The notes under the pieces are model-generated. The model was not told the DNA's origin, did not search any database, and saw nothing but the letters and a program-made list of their open reading frames with translations. Shown here in pieces: positions 25,877 to 36,017 of a stretch of DNA of 64,000 nucleotides. The translations under genes and the position numbers were made by a program. The stretch is taken from contig NW_024881313.1 in NCBI RefSeq assembly GCF_018691265.1, positions 38,867,518-38,931,517 of the forward strand. Reading direction: 5' to 3'. This DNA is from Tyto alba. Its lineage: Eukaryota > Chordata > Aves > Strigiformes > Tytonidae. Numbering within the stretch: the first letter of the stretch is position 1; each line of letters opens with the position of its first letter.

Positions 25877-26939
25877 CCACAAGATTTTCCTTCAAGTCCC
25901 TCCCTAAAGTTTATCCATACTGTGACATATCTATAGTCCTCTTCTATAGGCCCGTCTTACAGAAATCTGCAACACTCACCAGAAGCATCTCAGCGACCCA
26001 TGGGAGCACGCTGAAGGGTGAGCAGGAGATGGCGCACCATGCACTTCCCTGCTTAATGTCTTGGGGTCTACTTCACACAGTCCTCAGCTACCTTGGTTTC
26101 ACCCATCTCATGCTGTTTTTCCAAAAAATGACGCTTCTGTGCAGCACCTCTGCCTACCTTGGAGCGGTGGAAGTTCTTGCCTACTTCAATGGGTGTTGCC
26201 TCCCATGAAGCTCTCTAATTCTGTTATTTTGTATATCCCAAGACTTTGGACTCCACCAGAACACTGCTTTCCTCTTGCTCCTGCTTTTTCCTCACTGCTC
26301 AGTCTTAAAACAATGATGCCCTAATCATTCCTATGAGCACATTGTTCACATGCACAATAGAAATCCGAACACAGTCATAACAATCCTTTTAAATCATTCC
26401 CTCTCCTGGCTGACCCCTGCATCTTTGTTAATCCTATAGATCTTCCTGGATGATGAGTCCTTCTTTTGAAGAAGGTGCCCCCTGAAAGATGGGGCTGAGG
26501 AAGGAAGGAATGAGACAAGTTGATCCATCAAGGTGCACTCTTCCTCCTGCAGCAGACCTTAGCAGGGAGCATGCTAACCTATCTCCTGACAAAAAGTGCC
26601 TCGGCTATCAGCCCTGTCTGCTCTGCAGGAGACAGCCCCGTTCCCCTGCCGTGCAAGCCCATAGCACAGAAAGAAGCATTCAGGGCATCTTTATATGCCC
26701 TATTTTTCTACTTGCTGCCCTGTCATATCTACTTGGGGAGGGATAGGAGGAAATTCTCTGCTTGTTATACAGGAATCCAAACAGATGATCCCACAGCCCC
26801 TTCTGGCCTTAAAATCCCCACGTCTATTCAGCACTGCCAGCTCATAACACATCTCACAGGGAAGAAAAGCCACATTCAGGGGCTTGGAGCCCTCTTTGTC
26901 AGAAGACTTTGCTTGTTTTGGCTGTTTGGTACATCAGAG

Positions 26940-27560
26940 CGTGGGCAGACACATGTCTAGCTCCTTGGCCGACAAAACCCACCCTTGCAGACCTGAGGAC
27001 AGTGCACCCCAGCTCAGGACCCATCCCATAGGTGCTGAGGGGTGAAGCCCACCCTGTCCCCCTTCCCCCCAGCGCCCGGATGAAGGCGACCAAGCCTCCG
27101 CAGTCCCCATTTCCCTCCCTGGCTCCCGTCCATGCGTGTGTGTGTTTGTGCCGCCGGTTGTGCGCCAAGGGCCCATTTGGGGCCGGGATTCTCCCAGGAC
27201 AAAGGGATGCTAATCAGCTCCCTCTACTGTTTCCTTTTGTCTAAGACTAGCTCCCACGCTTGGACTTGGCACTCTGGGATGCGGCAGAGGGAGCTCCTTG
27301 TTGCAACCAGGCTGAGCCCAGTTGGGGAATGCAATGTACCCAGCAGGGAAAGGGGAGGAAGGGGAGGGGAGGGGGAAGGAAATAAATCTATAACTCCCCG
27401 CAGCCCGCTCTCTGCCAGCCCATCGCATTGTGCATGCTGCCCGAGGCAGAAGTTTCCAGTGCCTCCCGCTGCCGGGAGAGACGTCACCGGTTTTGTAGCC
27501 ACAGGCTGTCTTGTTCCTTCTCCCCTCCCTGATCCCCCGTCTAATGTTTTAGTTGCCAGA
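26940..27560. promoter_or_regulatory. GC-rich intronic block with G4 motif
   Basis: CpG-containing block rising above an AT-rich background. It includes CCGCCGGTTGTGCGCC near 27150, ACAAAG at 27199-27204 two bases before the octamer-like ATGCTAAT at 27207-27214, a G-quadruplex motif at 27352-27375, and GACGTCACCGG near 27480. Overlapping open frames on both strands (up to 159 codons) reflect GC content, not genes. It could be an enhancer or a minor promoter; the sequence alone cannot say. Confidence 0.4.
27352..27375 (+). other. G-quadruplex motif
   Basis: Four G-tracts of 4, 4, 4 and 5 guanines separated by loops of 5, 1 and 1 bases. Short loops and long tracts are the features of very stable quadruplexes. 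The G-rich strand is the + strand, the non-transcribed (coding-opposite) template relation being that WNT3A is read from the minus strand. Confidence 0.85.
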
Positions 27561-29189
27561 AAAATCTCCATGTCAAGGTTGACAGATGAGGGTTGGTGTA
27601 GTGGGAGGTAGAGGGAGCACAGAAAGCAAACAGGATTGGCTCCTGGCATTGCTGCCACTTCCTTTTCACCATCACTGCTCTCCCAGGTTTGGAGCCTGCG
27701 TCTGGGTGTTGGCTGTTTACAGCTGTTTACACTGGCTCTCTCATCTCCAGAGAACTGTACAGATGCACAAGAGCCAGATCTTTATCCTAGGATCACTTTG
27801 CAGGTGGAGGGGTGATGAGGTCAGGACCTCTCACTAAGAAACCCGTAAAACGCTTGAGCCCACCAAACCCAGGCCACGTGCAGCTTCCAGTTGCACTGGG
27901 GATGGAGAGGCAAATGCAGCCAGATGTGAGTCTAACTATAGTCTTCTAGGTGCTCTCCTACTGTCCCAGTGCTTGCCCTTGAAAACTTCTGAAGTCACAC
28001 AAGGCTGAAGTGACCCCTTCTGCTGGTGACCTGGCCCTACCTGCAGTTCCATCAGTAAGAGAAGGAGCATCTCTACCACCTCACTGGTATCCTGCTCCAA
28101 AAGGCTGAGGGACGAACACATTGGCAAGCTTCCTCAGCACCTCTGTTTGCTGCTGTTGCAACTTGCAGCTCTTACCAAGGCTCCGTGGAAGCTGCTGGTC
28201 TCCCAGTACCGATGTGGGTACAAACCAGCGATGTGGCTGTAGCTCATCTAGATCTCCCCAAACTGCATTTCCCCCCATGATGCTGCTGCCTGTACCGAAG
28301 TAGCTACAGAAAAGCCAGTTCAGAAATGCTGCAACCACAAATATGGGCTGTTCTGTACCTGTGGGCTGGAACGTGGACTCAGGGAGGGCAGAGGTATGTT
28401 GGCACTTATGACTGTCTCATCCCTTGCACTAATCCCCAGCTCCAAGCTCAATTCACATTGACACTGAGCACAACTGATGCTTCTGTCTTGAGCCAGGATC
28501 TGCCTGTCTTTTTCTCAGCGGCATTGGCAAATCTCTGGCCTACAGCATTTATACATCTTGATGGCTGAGTGGAGCTTGCATAGTCACATTTTCAATCCTG
28601 ATCCTTCCAGTTTCCTTCCCCATAGTTACAGGGTAGAGTTTGTAGATCTCCGTTGTTGATACCAGGGCAGCTGCCCAAATTGCCATTAGCAGAGAGGTAG
28701 ACGGGGTGTGGTTGGAAATCAGATCCTCTTGGGAAGAGTTTCATGAGAGAGCAGAGAGTACCTCCTACATGTAACTAACCTCCTGGATGGATCAGTATCT
28801 TGTGGCTTTCTGCTCATGCCTTACTTTATTGCAGAAGTGGAGAAGTCTGATCTGGAGCAGGGAAAGGGGGGGAAGAATTTGGCACAGAGACAACTGAGAT
28901 GCCAGAATGCCATCAGGAAAATATGATGAGGTCTGATAAACTTATTAATTTTAAATCATGGAAGACATTATGAGATGGTATTATGCCTGAAATAGCAAGG
29001 GACTGCCTCTATTTAGTGGTCCAAGCAGATCTTTTCCAGTGCCATGCTCTTACATTAGTAAAATGGCCTCTCCAACAGGGGATGGAATAAGGACTACTTT
29101 CTAACAGGAGAAAGATGTGGGGTGGGAACTGTTTGCCCCCAAAACTGGGCCTCTAAGAAGTACACATAGAAGTATGAGCCTGTAGCCCT

Positions 29190-29327
29190 AGGCTCCCTCT
29201 ATAGTCAATGGAGAGAAATAAACATCTTGGTATGATTCATGTTATCCTGAGATAGGTGTCTAAGATAGGTCAGATGAATTGCTCTCTGGAGATGCCGATT
29301 GCTCTCCACTGACTACAAAGGGAGCCT
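29190..29327. mobile_element. Foldback MITE-like element, 138 bp
   Basis: The 26-bp ends (29190-29215 and 29302-29327) are inverted repeats with 23 of 26 matches, starting AGGCTCCCT. The interior continues as an imperfect palindrome (GATTCAT... and ...ATGAATT) centred on GATAGGTGTCTAAGATAGG. No coding capacity. Related copies lie at 38176-38335 and 43207-43325. I see no convincing target-site duplication. It is best read as an old non-autonomous DNA transposon; I do not know a family name. Confidence 0.75.
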
Positions 29328-30839
29328 GGGGTGACTAGCTCAGACTTTGACAACTAGCTTTGGTAGATGAGATCAGGCCTATCAGAGAGCCTGTGGAGCG
29401 ATATTGTTATGACACAGCAAGAAAAAAATACAGAGGAGACTTTTGTCTCCGAGGTATTATAACTGAATTTAAGAGTCTTGTTCTGTTCTTGCTGAACCCG
29501 GGGAAAAACTCACATGGATTTCACTAGACACAAGACAAGCTTTCTCATCGACAGTAGTAACAGGGACAAAAGAGTCCACCCATGAACACAGCTACGTTTT
29601 GGTTTTCTTGATGGAGACAAGACATGGGGCTTATCCCCCAAAAGTCTAGAGTCCAAAATAAGCCTAGCTGAAAAAGTAACAGTGCCTAGCATCCCATATG
29701 AAACTGGATGTGACTTGAATCCCACATTTCTCATGAGCTAGACAAATGCCTGCTCTGCTCTTCATGTGTTCCCTGGGAGCAGGAGTCTTCACATCAAGAG
29801 CCGGTCTCCCTGGATTCCCTCAGTGATTGATGGAGAGATGTAGAAACTTCAGAGTGTGAATAATTTAATCCTAACTGTCTAGAATACATCAGATGAATCA
29901 TGCCCTGAAGGACCACAGCATTAAATGGAACTCCCTCCACCTGTCTAGCTGTCTGACATAATGGTCCCAAACTTTTGCTGACCCACTGTTCTTCTGCAGG
30001 CCTCAATTTAAGCTTTTTATAAAATGTAATTAGCAAAGAAATTGCTCTGTTATAGAAAAGCTATTCTGAAACTAGAAAAGAAATTATAGTGACTGGTTGT
30101 CAACACCAGAGCCATGTCACATTAGAAATGAGGAGACTTGTAAAAGTGGAGGTAGATAGATTGTCTATCTCTTGGTAGTATGTCAAGATAAAATGTCCTT
30201 TGGGAATAGATGTCATAGTCAAATCCAGATCTTGGTTTCATTCCAGAAGTTTTGAGGTGAAATTCTCTAGTCTGAATCATGCAAGAAGGATGCTTGGATA
30301 ATCTGACAGTCCTGACAGACTATAAACATGCAATGAGCACAGTACCTTGAGAAGGAGAGAGGCATTTGAGAACCAGAGATCTCATATCTCTACCAATGAC
30401 ACACTATTATTGCTGCCCCTTTCAATTGGCAAGTGGCCTTCAAAGAGGTTGTTTGGTATAACTTTCTGAAGGACACTCTGCCATGTCTATTAGACAGTGT
30501 CATCTGCAGGAACATTGTAAGTGAAGGTAGTAGAAATTCTTTAGTCTTTATGGATAAGATGACAGGGAGATACCACCCCACCTTATCCCATGCCATCTCA
30601 TCCCATCCCATCTTGATTTGAGTTGAAAGTGCTGGAAGGCAAGACATCTACCCAGTTCAATAATGAAGCAATCAAGTGGTCTCAAATACTCCGTATTTCA
30701 TTCCATGTTCATGCTGGTAACTATACAAACAGGAGCTGTATCAAAAAGGACATGTCTTTGCTGGACAGGAACAGGGTTAACCCACGGGGGCACAAAGAGT
30801 GGGCCACTCCATTGCTTTTGTGGCTCTCATCAGTTGCCT

Positions 30840-31640
30840 TCTAGCAGGGGCGATGGCCCGCGATTATTTCCGGAATTAATTTATGCCTCCGAGCCTCTGC
30901 ATCACCCATTAGGCTCTCATTTGTCCAGTGGGGAATTTGATATATGTCCTCAGAGGGCACATCCGACGGGTGCAGACACTTGACAAAGCAACAGGACGCG
31001 CGCGCACCCGCCCCGGCTCGTTCAAAACCCCTCGCACACTGGCAAACGCCCCGACGTACAAAAAGGGACGGTGCGGCTTCCCAAGGTTGCGTGAGTGTTA
31101 AACTCTAATAAACAAGCCCCGTCGGTGAAAGCTGAAAGAATCTGAGCCCTCTCCAACAAAGCATTTAATCCAGTTTGGCATAACCTTTGACATTATTAGG
31201 GATCGCAGTGACCCTAATCCAATCAGATTGATTAACTAAAGCGGAGACCCCATAAGCTGACCCCCCTCTGGCCTCTGCTATTTAGTCCTGACCAAACAGT
31301 GGGAGAGACGTGCCGTATTTACACCACAATGGGTCCGCGCTGAGAACCTGTTTCATTACAGAGCGACTTAAACTCCCATTACTCCATCAATGTATCATTC
31401 TTCAATAGTTCATTAAAAGCTGCTCCTCCACAATAACTATTAACCATTTCTCAGTCCAGCTGGCAGGTTTAAAGCCCCAGCCAGTCTTTAGCAGAAGGAG
31501 GTGGGAGTGAGTGAAAGAAATAGATAGACAAGGGCTCCCTTTTTAAATTTAAACGAACTGGGAGCTTAAATAGTTTGAGGTAATTTACTTTTATTGAATG
31601 GGGGGAGGAGAGGGAGGAAACTTTTATTTTGACTTAATTA
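30840..31640. promoter_or_regulatory. Strong candidate intronic enhancer
   Basis: About 800 bp of high-complexity, repeat-free DNA with a CpG-rich centre and many developmental factor motifs. TCF/LEF-type cores are AACAAAG at 31155-31161, CTTTGAC at 31185-31191 and ACAAAG at 30983-30988. CCAATCA (31219-31225) abuts ATTGATTAAC (31228-31237, PBX/HOX-like). Further AT-rich homeodomain-like sites follow (TTCATTAAAAGC near 31410, CTATTAACC near 31437). A 12-bp alternating purine-pyrimidine tract lies at 30996-31007. Neither strand has a reading frame worth considering. Function is inferred; conservation across amniotes would be the test. Confidence 0.5.
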
Positions 31641-34600
31641 TGTGCTGAGGTCCTTTAAAGACACAGGGCCATGATAAGCTTTTATTGTATTACTTCTCTT
31701 GAGATTGTTTCATATTTCTGCCCAGAGGAGTTTCAAAGAGAGCTTGCATGGCACTGAGAGGCTAAAAAATACACCACAACTTAAACATGAACACCGTCTT
31801 CAGTCCACAAAAGCTAAAACCAGGGCAAAAGACATGATTCCCAATATGTGGCACATAAGTTCAAGATGGAAAATGCCTGTTAGGTTGCACCATTCACTTT
31901 CTGTTGTCAGTGATGCATGTCCCTCTACTACATCCTCCACAGTTTTATCCTGTATATTTTTAAAGGCAACTCAAAAATCTTCCCTTGTCCTTGGGGAGCT
32001 GAAAGATACTGCAACTGCCTTACAAACTGCCAGACCTTGCAGGTAAGTGGCTGGGCATGAGCTGTGGCTAAAGGTGATCACTTAAGGTCGCGTGGCGATG
32101 GCTGTGATCTGCTCCACTGCCTCATGCAATACAGGTGAAGTAAGAAATGAGAACTTTTTTTTTATTTTTTTTTTTTCCTGTAGAAATTACTCTCTTAGAA
32201 AAGTTCAAATGGAAGGTTTTATCTGCTCTCCAGTAGATGAGATCTGAACTTCTGGGAGACTAGAAATTACATGAACTGTAACCTCTTATATATGTCTGAT
32301 AAGCAGATCAGTAGGTTTAGGTAGAGGGAAAGAGATCAGGCTTTTTTTCCTGCATAGGCATCCTGTTCTTTGCATTCCCAACAGTCTAGGGTACTCGAGA
32401 CACCTATTTCCTAGTGATTTGAAAGAAAAACCCAACAGTGGCACCTATCTGAATGTTTATCCATGGAGGTGCACATCTGCTCATACTCTCTCAAGACCAC
32501 AAAGGAGGAGAAACCCCCTCTTCCAACATCCCTGTAGTGATTTCACCTCTCCAATTCCTGAATCATTCCCCGTGCAAGTAGCACAGCATAGCAAGGCAGG
32601 TGACTCTGTTCCCCTTGTATAGGGAACATTTATTCTACAACCAAGGACCTGCAAAACAGAATATTTAAATAGATGGATGGGATGGGGGATTTCTGCTCTT
32701 CGTATGTCCTGAGTGACATACAAAGAGCTAAAGAGACATAGGGCCAAGCCTGTCAAGTATTGCCTCCAAATAGCAGCAGGTCTGGATCCCCTGAACATCA
32801 CCATTCCCTTGTAGCTGAGCTCATGAATATCATTGCTGTTTGATATGTGATTCATTAGGCCTGGCTATAGTAATGTTATAAAAAATTACACAAGTAATGT
32901 TGTAGCTAAAACATGCGGGATTTCTTTCCATAAACAGGCTGATGGGGAAAAAGAGTCTGATTTTAGATGAGATATCAGAATATGGCTCTTAACAGGACCA
33001 GAGTCTGGTGACAGTTTGGCATCGCTGAATCACAGCTCAAGCCTAGCCCTGAATTAGCAATGAGATACAAGGGCAGCCCAGACACAGAGGCAGCCTCAGT
33101 GAGATTTGGGCCTAGAAAGTATTTCCTGAAGGCATTAAAATCAGTCCTTTCCAATGAAAGAATTGCAGATAGTCATGTAAGGCAAAAGGGAGTTGCTTTA
33201 GTGACTACGCTGGTTTGTGCAGAGGGAGGATGGGGTCCCTATTGACTCAAATGAGAAGTTGCCGTTAGATCTTGGGTGACTTAAATCCCAAGCTGCAAAA
33301 TAGAGTTTTGCTTGCTTGCTTGTTTTCTCTCTTTTTCTCCTTCTCTCTTTCTGGGTAGGAGCTCAAATATGTTCCTACCCTGGGGGATCTGCCGCACAAG
33401 AATGCGACTGAGCTGTTTTTTTTTCTCCCCCCTCCTGCTGTAGGTGAAGCAAAACTGAAGGGTGGTTTGATTCTCCCTCAAGGAACAACATTCTTCAGTT
33501 ATGAAATCGTCCCAGCCTTCTTTCCCTCCCTGAGCCTGGCTACTGAAAGCCTGAAGTCTCAAGCAAGGACAGACCCTTTGTGTCGACACCATTGTGAGAT
33601 AAGAACTTCTGGCAGCTTGCAGGATCAGGCTTCCTTCGGTTAGCAAGGAGGTGAGGATTGCTTTCCTCATGCACAGGGTATAATTGCTACAGGAGACGTG
33701 GAGCATCTAACCCGAGACCATCTGGGAGCATGAGCGGCTCCATGTGTCCTTGAGGACATCCAGTCTTGTGATGAGGCAAAGACATTGGGTTATCTGGTTC
33801 ACTTACTGCCTATGCCCAGAGAATGATCTTGGGCAAGTCATGCTGGGCTTGTGTGTATGGGAAGAATACTCAGTTTGGCTGTGCTGGTGTAATTTGACTG
33901 CTGTAGTCACCCAGGAGTGAGGTACTCAGAACGGGTGCTTTAATTGCATGCAAAACGTTGTGGTATGACACTTTGATATGGGCTTAAGTGCACCACACTG
34001 CAGATCTTACAGAAGGTAATTATTTTGGGCTGATCTCTCACCGCTAAACCCGAATAGTGACACCAGCTTTAACATGGTGCCTCAGCTCCCCAGCTCTAAC
34101 GGGATAACCCCCACCAGCCAAAACCACCCAGTCTCCTGCTGGGTGCATGTAAAATGCCTGTTCTGGCTGGTGGAGGTCCTGCCAAGGTACAAATCAAGGC
34201 TTTGCTCTCTCTTGGTTGCTATGTTCTTCAAAATTCATGCAAGAGGAAATGCTCAAGTCTCTTCTGAGTAATGCAGCAGGGGAAGAACAAACAAAACCCC
34301 CATCTCCAGTTGGCAAGCACTGGAAGAATGTGCCCCAAGGTGAGTGCAGATCAGCTACACACACCAACTCAGGAGATTCCCTGAAACTCTCCCAGATGCT
34401 CCCTCCTCTCTCATAGGAGGTCAAACAGTGCTACTTCACTATTCAAGACGGAGTAATTCCAACTTTCAGACTGTCAGAAACTTGTAACCGTTACTCTTTT
34501 ACAAAAACAAAAAAGAAAGAAAAGAGAATTTCCAAGCCTTTTTGGCTGGTGCTCTCCTATGAGAAAGCAGCCATATTCCTGCACAGTTCTGCAGCTGGAC

Positions 34601-34817
34601 TTACCGTCAGGGCAGGGATCAAATACAAAGTGAGCCTGCCTCTTGGATGAACCCCTTTGTGCTCAAGTGAAAGGCAGAGCTTGACCCAGACTTACTGAGA
34701 CCAGAAGGAGCAGGCTATACTTTAAAAGACATACTACAAGGGAAAAAAAAGAATAGAACAGTTCTTACGGGTTAAAATAGGCTCTTGCCAACTTATAAGG
34801 GATAAGTTACAGATACT

Positions 34818-34865
34818 CAGATTTAGCCAAGTACTTAAGTCCCACTGCATTCAATGATTTAGGGC
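34818..34865. repeat. Relic of a TTAAGTCCCA dispersed repeat
   Basis: AAGTACTTAAGTCCCACTG followed by CATTCAATGATTTAGGGC is the reverse complement of the core at about 45430 (TCAATGGGACTTAAGCACA). Both belong to a small palindromic amniote repeat centred on GTGCTTAAG. Short and diverged. Confidence 0.45.
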
Positions 34866-35002
34866 AAAATATTTCTAACAGCTCCCACTTATATCAGTAA
34901 GTGCTGTGTCAGAATTAGTTGCCTGAATTAGCACTCTGTCTTAATTTTCCACATTCATAAACAACGAAAACAGAACCTTTAATTAATGGTGATTTTTTCA
35001 GG

Positions 35003-35011
35003 CCTTTGATC
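35003..35011 (+). promoter_or_regulatory. Consensus TCF/LEF site
   Basis: CCTTTGATC matches the optimal TCF/LEF binding sequence. It lies 730 bp 3' of exon 2 in the minus sense, inside intron 2, in a stretch that also carries TTTAATTAATGG. One 9-mer is expected by chance every few tens of kb, so this is only suggestive. Confidence 0.3.
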
Positions 35012-35217
35012 TTCACTGTTTCCCATTATGGTATCAAAACTGATGCTACCTGATAAGCACAGCACCTAGGAACCATCTCCAACAGCCCATTATCTCCTGT
35101 CTGCAGTCATTGAGAGAGATGAGAATGCTGCATGAAATGCCATGGGGTCAGAAAAGGATCCAGACGTCCAGCTTGACCGCTGCAAACACAATAATCCTTT
35201 GTTTTCCTTCCAAGGGG

Positions 35218-35305
35218 CATAGGATCATAGGACAATTCATGTTGAAAGGGACCTTGGGAGGTCTCTCATCCAACCTCTTGCTCCAAGCAGGGTCAGAGAT
35301 GACTT
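35218..35305 (-). mobile_element. CR1 LINE, short 3' tail
   Basis: The + strand begins AGGATCATAGGACAATTCATG, then AAAGGGACCTTGGGAGGTC, CATCCAACCTCTTGCTCC and AAGCAGGGTCAGAGATGA. This is the CR1 3' UTR in reverse, of the subfamily with the AGGTCTC-type end. About 90 bp of severe 5' truncation. It sits 440 bp from exon 2. Confidence 0.85.
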
Positions 35306-35741
35306 CAGTCTCTGTGCACTGACAAGTGGGGCGATTCCCCATTCTCTGAGTCACTCATACAATCCCAGTAGAGATTTGAGGTAGAAATAGTGGTTATCTG
35401 TGACTGGATGTTGGCTGTACAATGGAGGTGGTGGGTAACCACCCTCCTTACATTGAGGAGGAACACATGTACTTGCTATCCCTATGAGAACAATTAATTA
35501 CCTTGTCTCTACAAAAGACCTTCTGGGTCAGGTTTGAACTGCTTGGATGGGATCCTGGACCAACAAAATACTCCTTGACTGTGTCACATGCCTCCTTTAT
35601 CAAGCTCAAGTCCTATCTCCAGCAGCCCATTTTACATGACACTTTATCAGAAGCAAATGAGTTCACATTAGGTTTCTCAAGATGTCTGCTACTACTCCAC
35701 CATGGATATTGCTGTTGCCAAACCTGCAGCACTGCACTCAC

Positions 35742-35983
35742 CTTTATCTAACACGGGCCCAAAGATGGCTAAGCTGTCATTGACGGTCGTGCAATTCCAC
35801 CTCCTCCCTCGAAATTGGTGTTGGCATTCCTGGATCCCAATCTTTACCCCTTCAGCTACGCTGGGCATGATCTCCACATAGTTCCGACAGAAGCGTAGCT
35901 GCTTGGGTACCAGTCCTGGGATGCTCCCACAGAGGATGGGCTGAGTCCCCAGGGAGGAATACTGGTGACCAATTGCCAAGGAC
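35742..35983 (-). CDS. WNT3A: WNT3A exon 2 (internal coding exon)
   Basis: This exon encodes the N-terminal part of the mature Wnt ligand, residues corresponding to about 25-104. Readable motifs are SLAIGHQYSSLG, IPGLVPKQLRFCRNYVEIM, PSVAEGVKIGIQECQHQFRG, RRWNCTTVNDSLAIFGPVLD and a terminal K. RRWNCTT holds the conserved N-glycosylation sequon NCT, and QECQHQF holds the cysteine matching Cys77 of mammalian WNT3A. The acceptor is a long T-tract followed by CAG|GTCC and the donor is AAAG|GTGAGT. The 242 bp equal 1 + 80 codons + 1. That puts intron 1 in phase 2 and intron 2 in phase 1, compatible with exon 3. YVEIM, KIGIQ and CTTV favour WNT3A over WNT3 (YIEIM, KLGIQ, CTTI). Exon 1, encoding the signal peptide and the conserved YPIWW, was looked for on the minus strand above 36000 and not seen. 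Confidence 0.95.
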
Positions 35984-36017
35984 CTGAAAAAAAAAAAAAA
36001 AAACAAAAAAAAAAAAC
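35984..36017 (-). promoter_or_regulatory. Poly-T splice acceptor of WNT3A exon 2
   Basis: On the minus strand the polypyrimidine tract is almost purely homopolymeric: twelve T, one G, seventeen T, then CAG. The + strand shows the A-runs at 35987-36003 and 36005-36016. The AG is at 35985-35984, directly before the exon. This is a mononucleotide microsatellite serving as the pyrimidine tract, so its length is likely to vary between individuals. Confidence 0.85.

Larger units (their letters stand above)
2454..35741 (-). other. WNT3A: WNT3A intron 2 (33,288 bp)
   Basis: The interval between the two Wnt exons is bounded by a GT donor (35741-35740) and an AG acceptor (2455-2454) on the minus strand. 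It holds a large tetranucleotide array, two clear CR1 tails, older CR1, MIR-like and MITE-like pieces, and three blocks whose composition suggests regulatory DNA (about 12.6-14.1, 26.9-27.6 and 30.8-31.6 kb). Open frames inside it are short and show no protein family I recognise. Confidence 0.9.
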
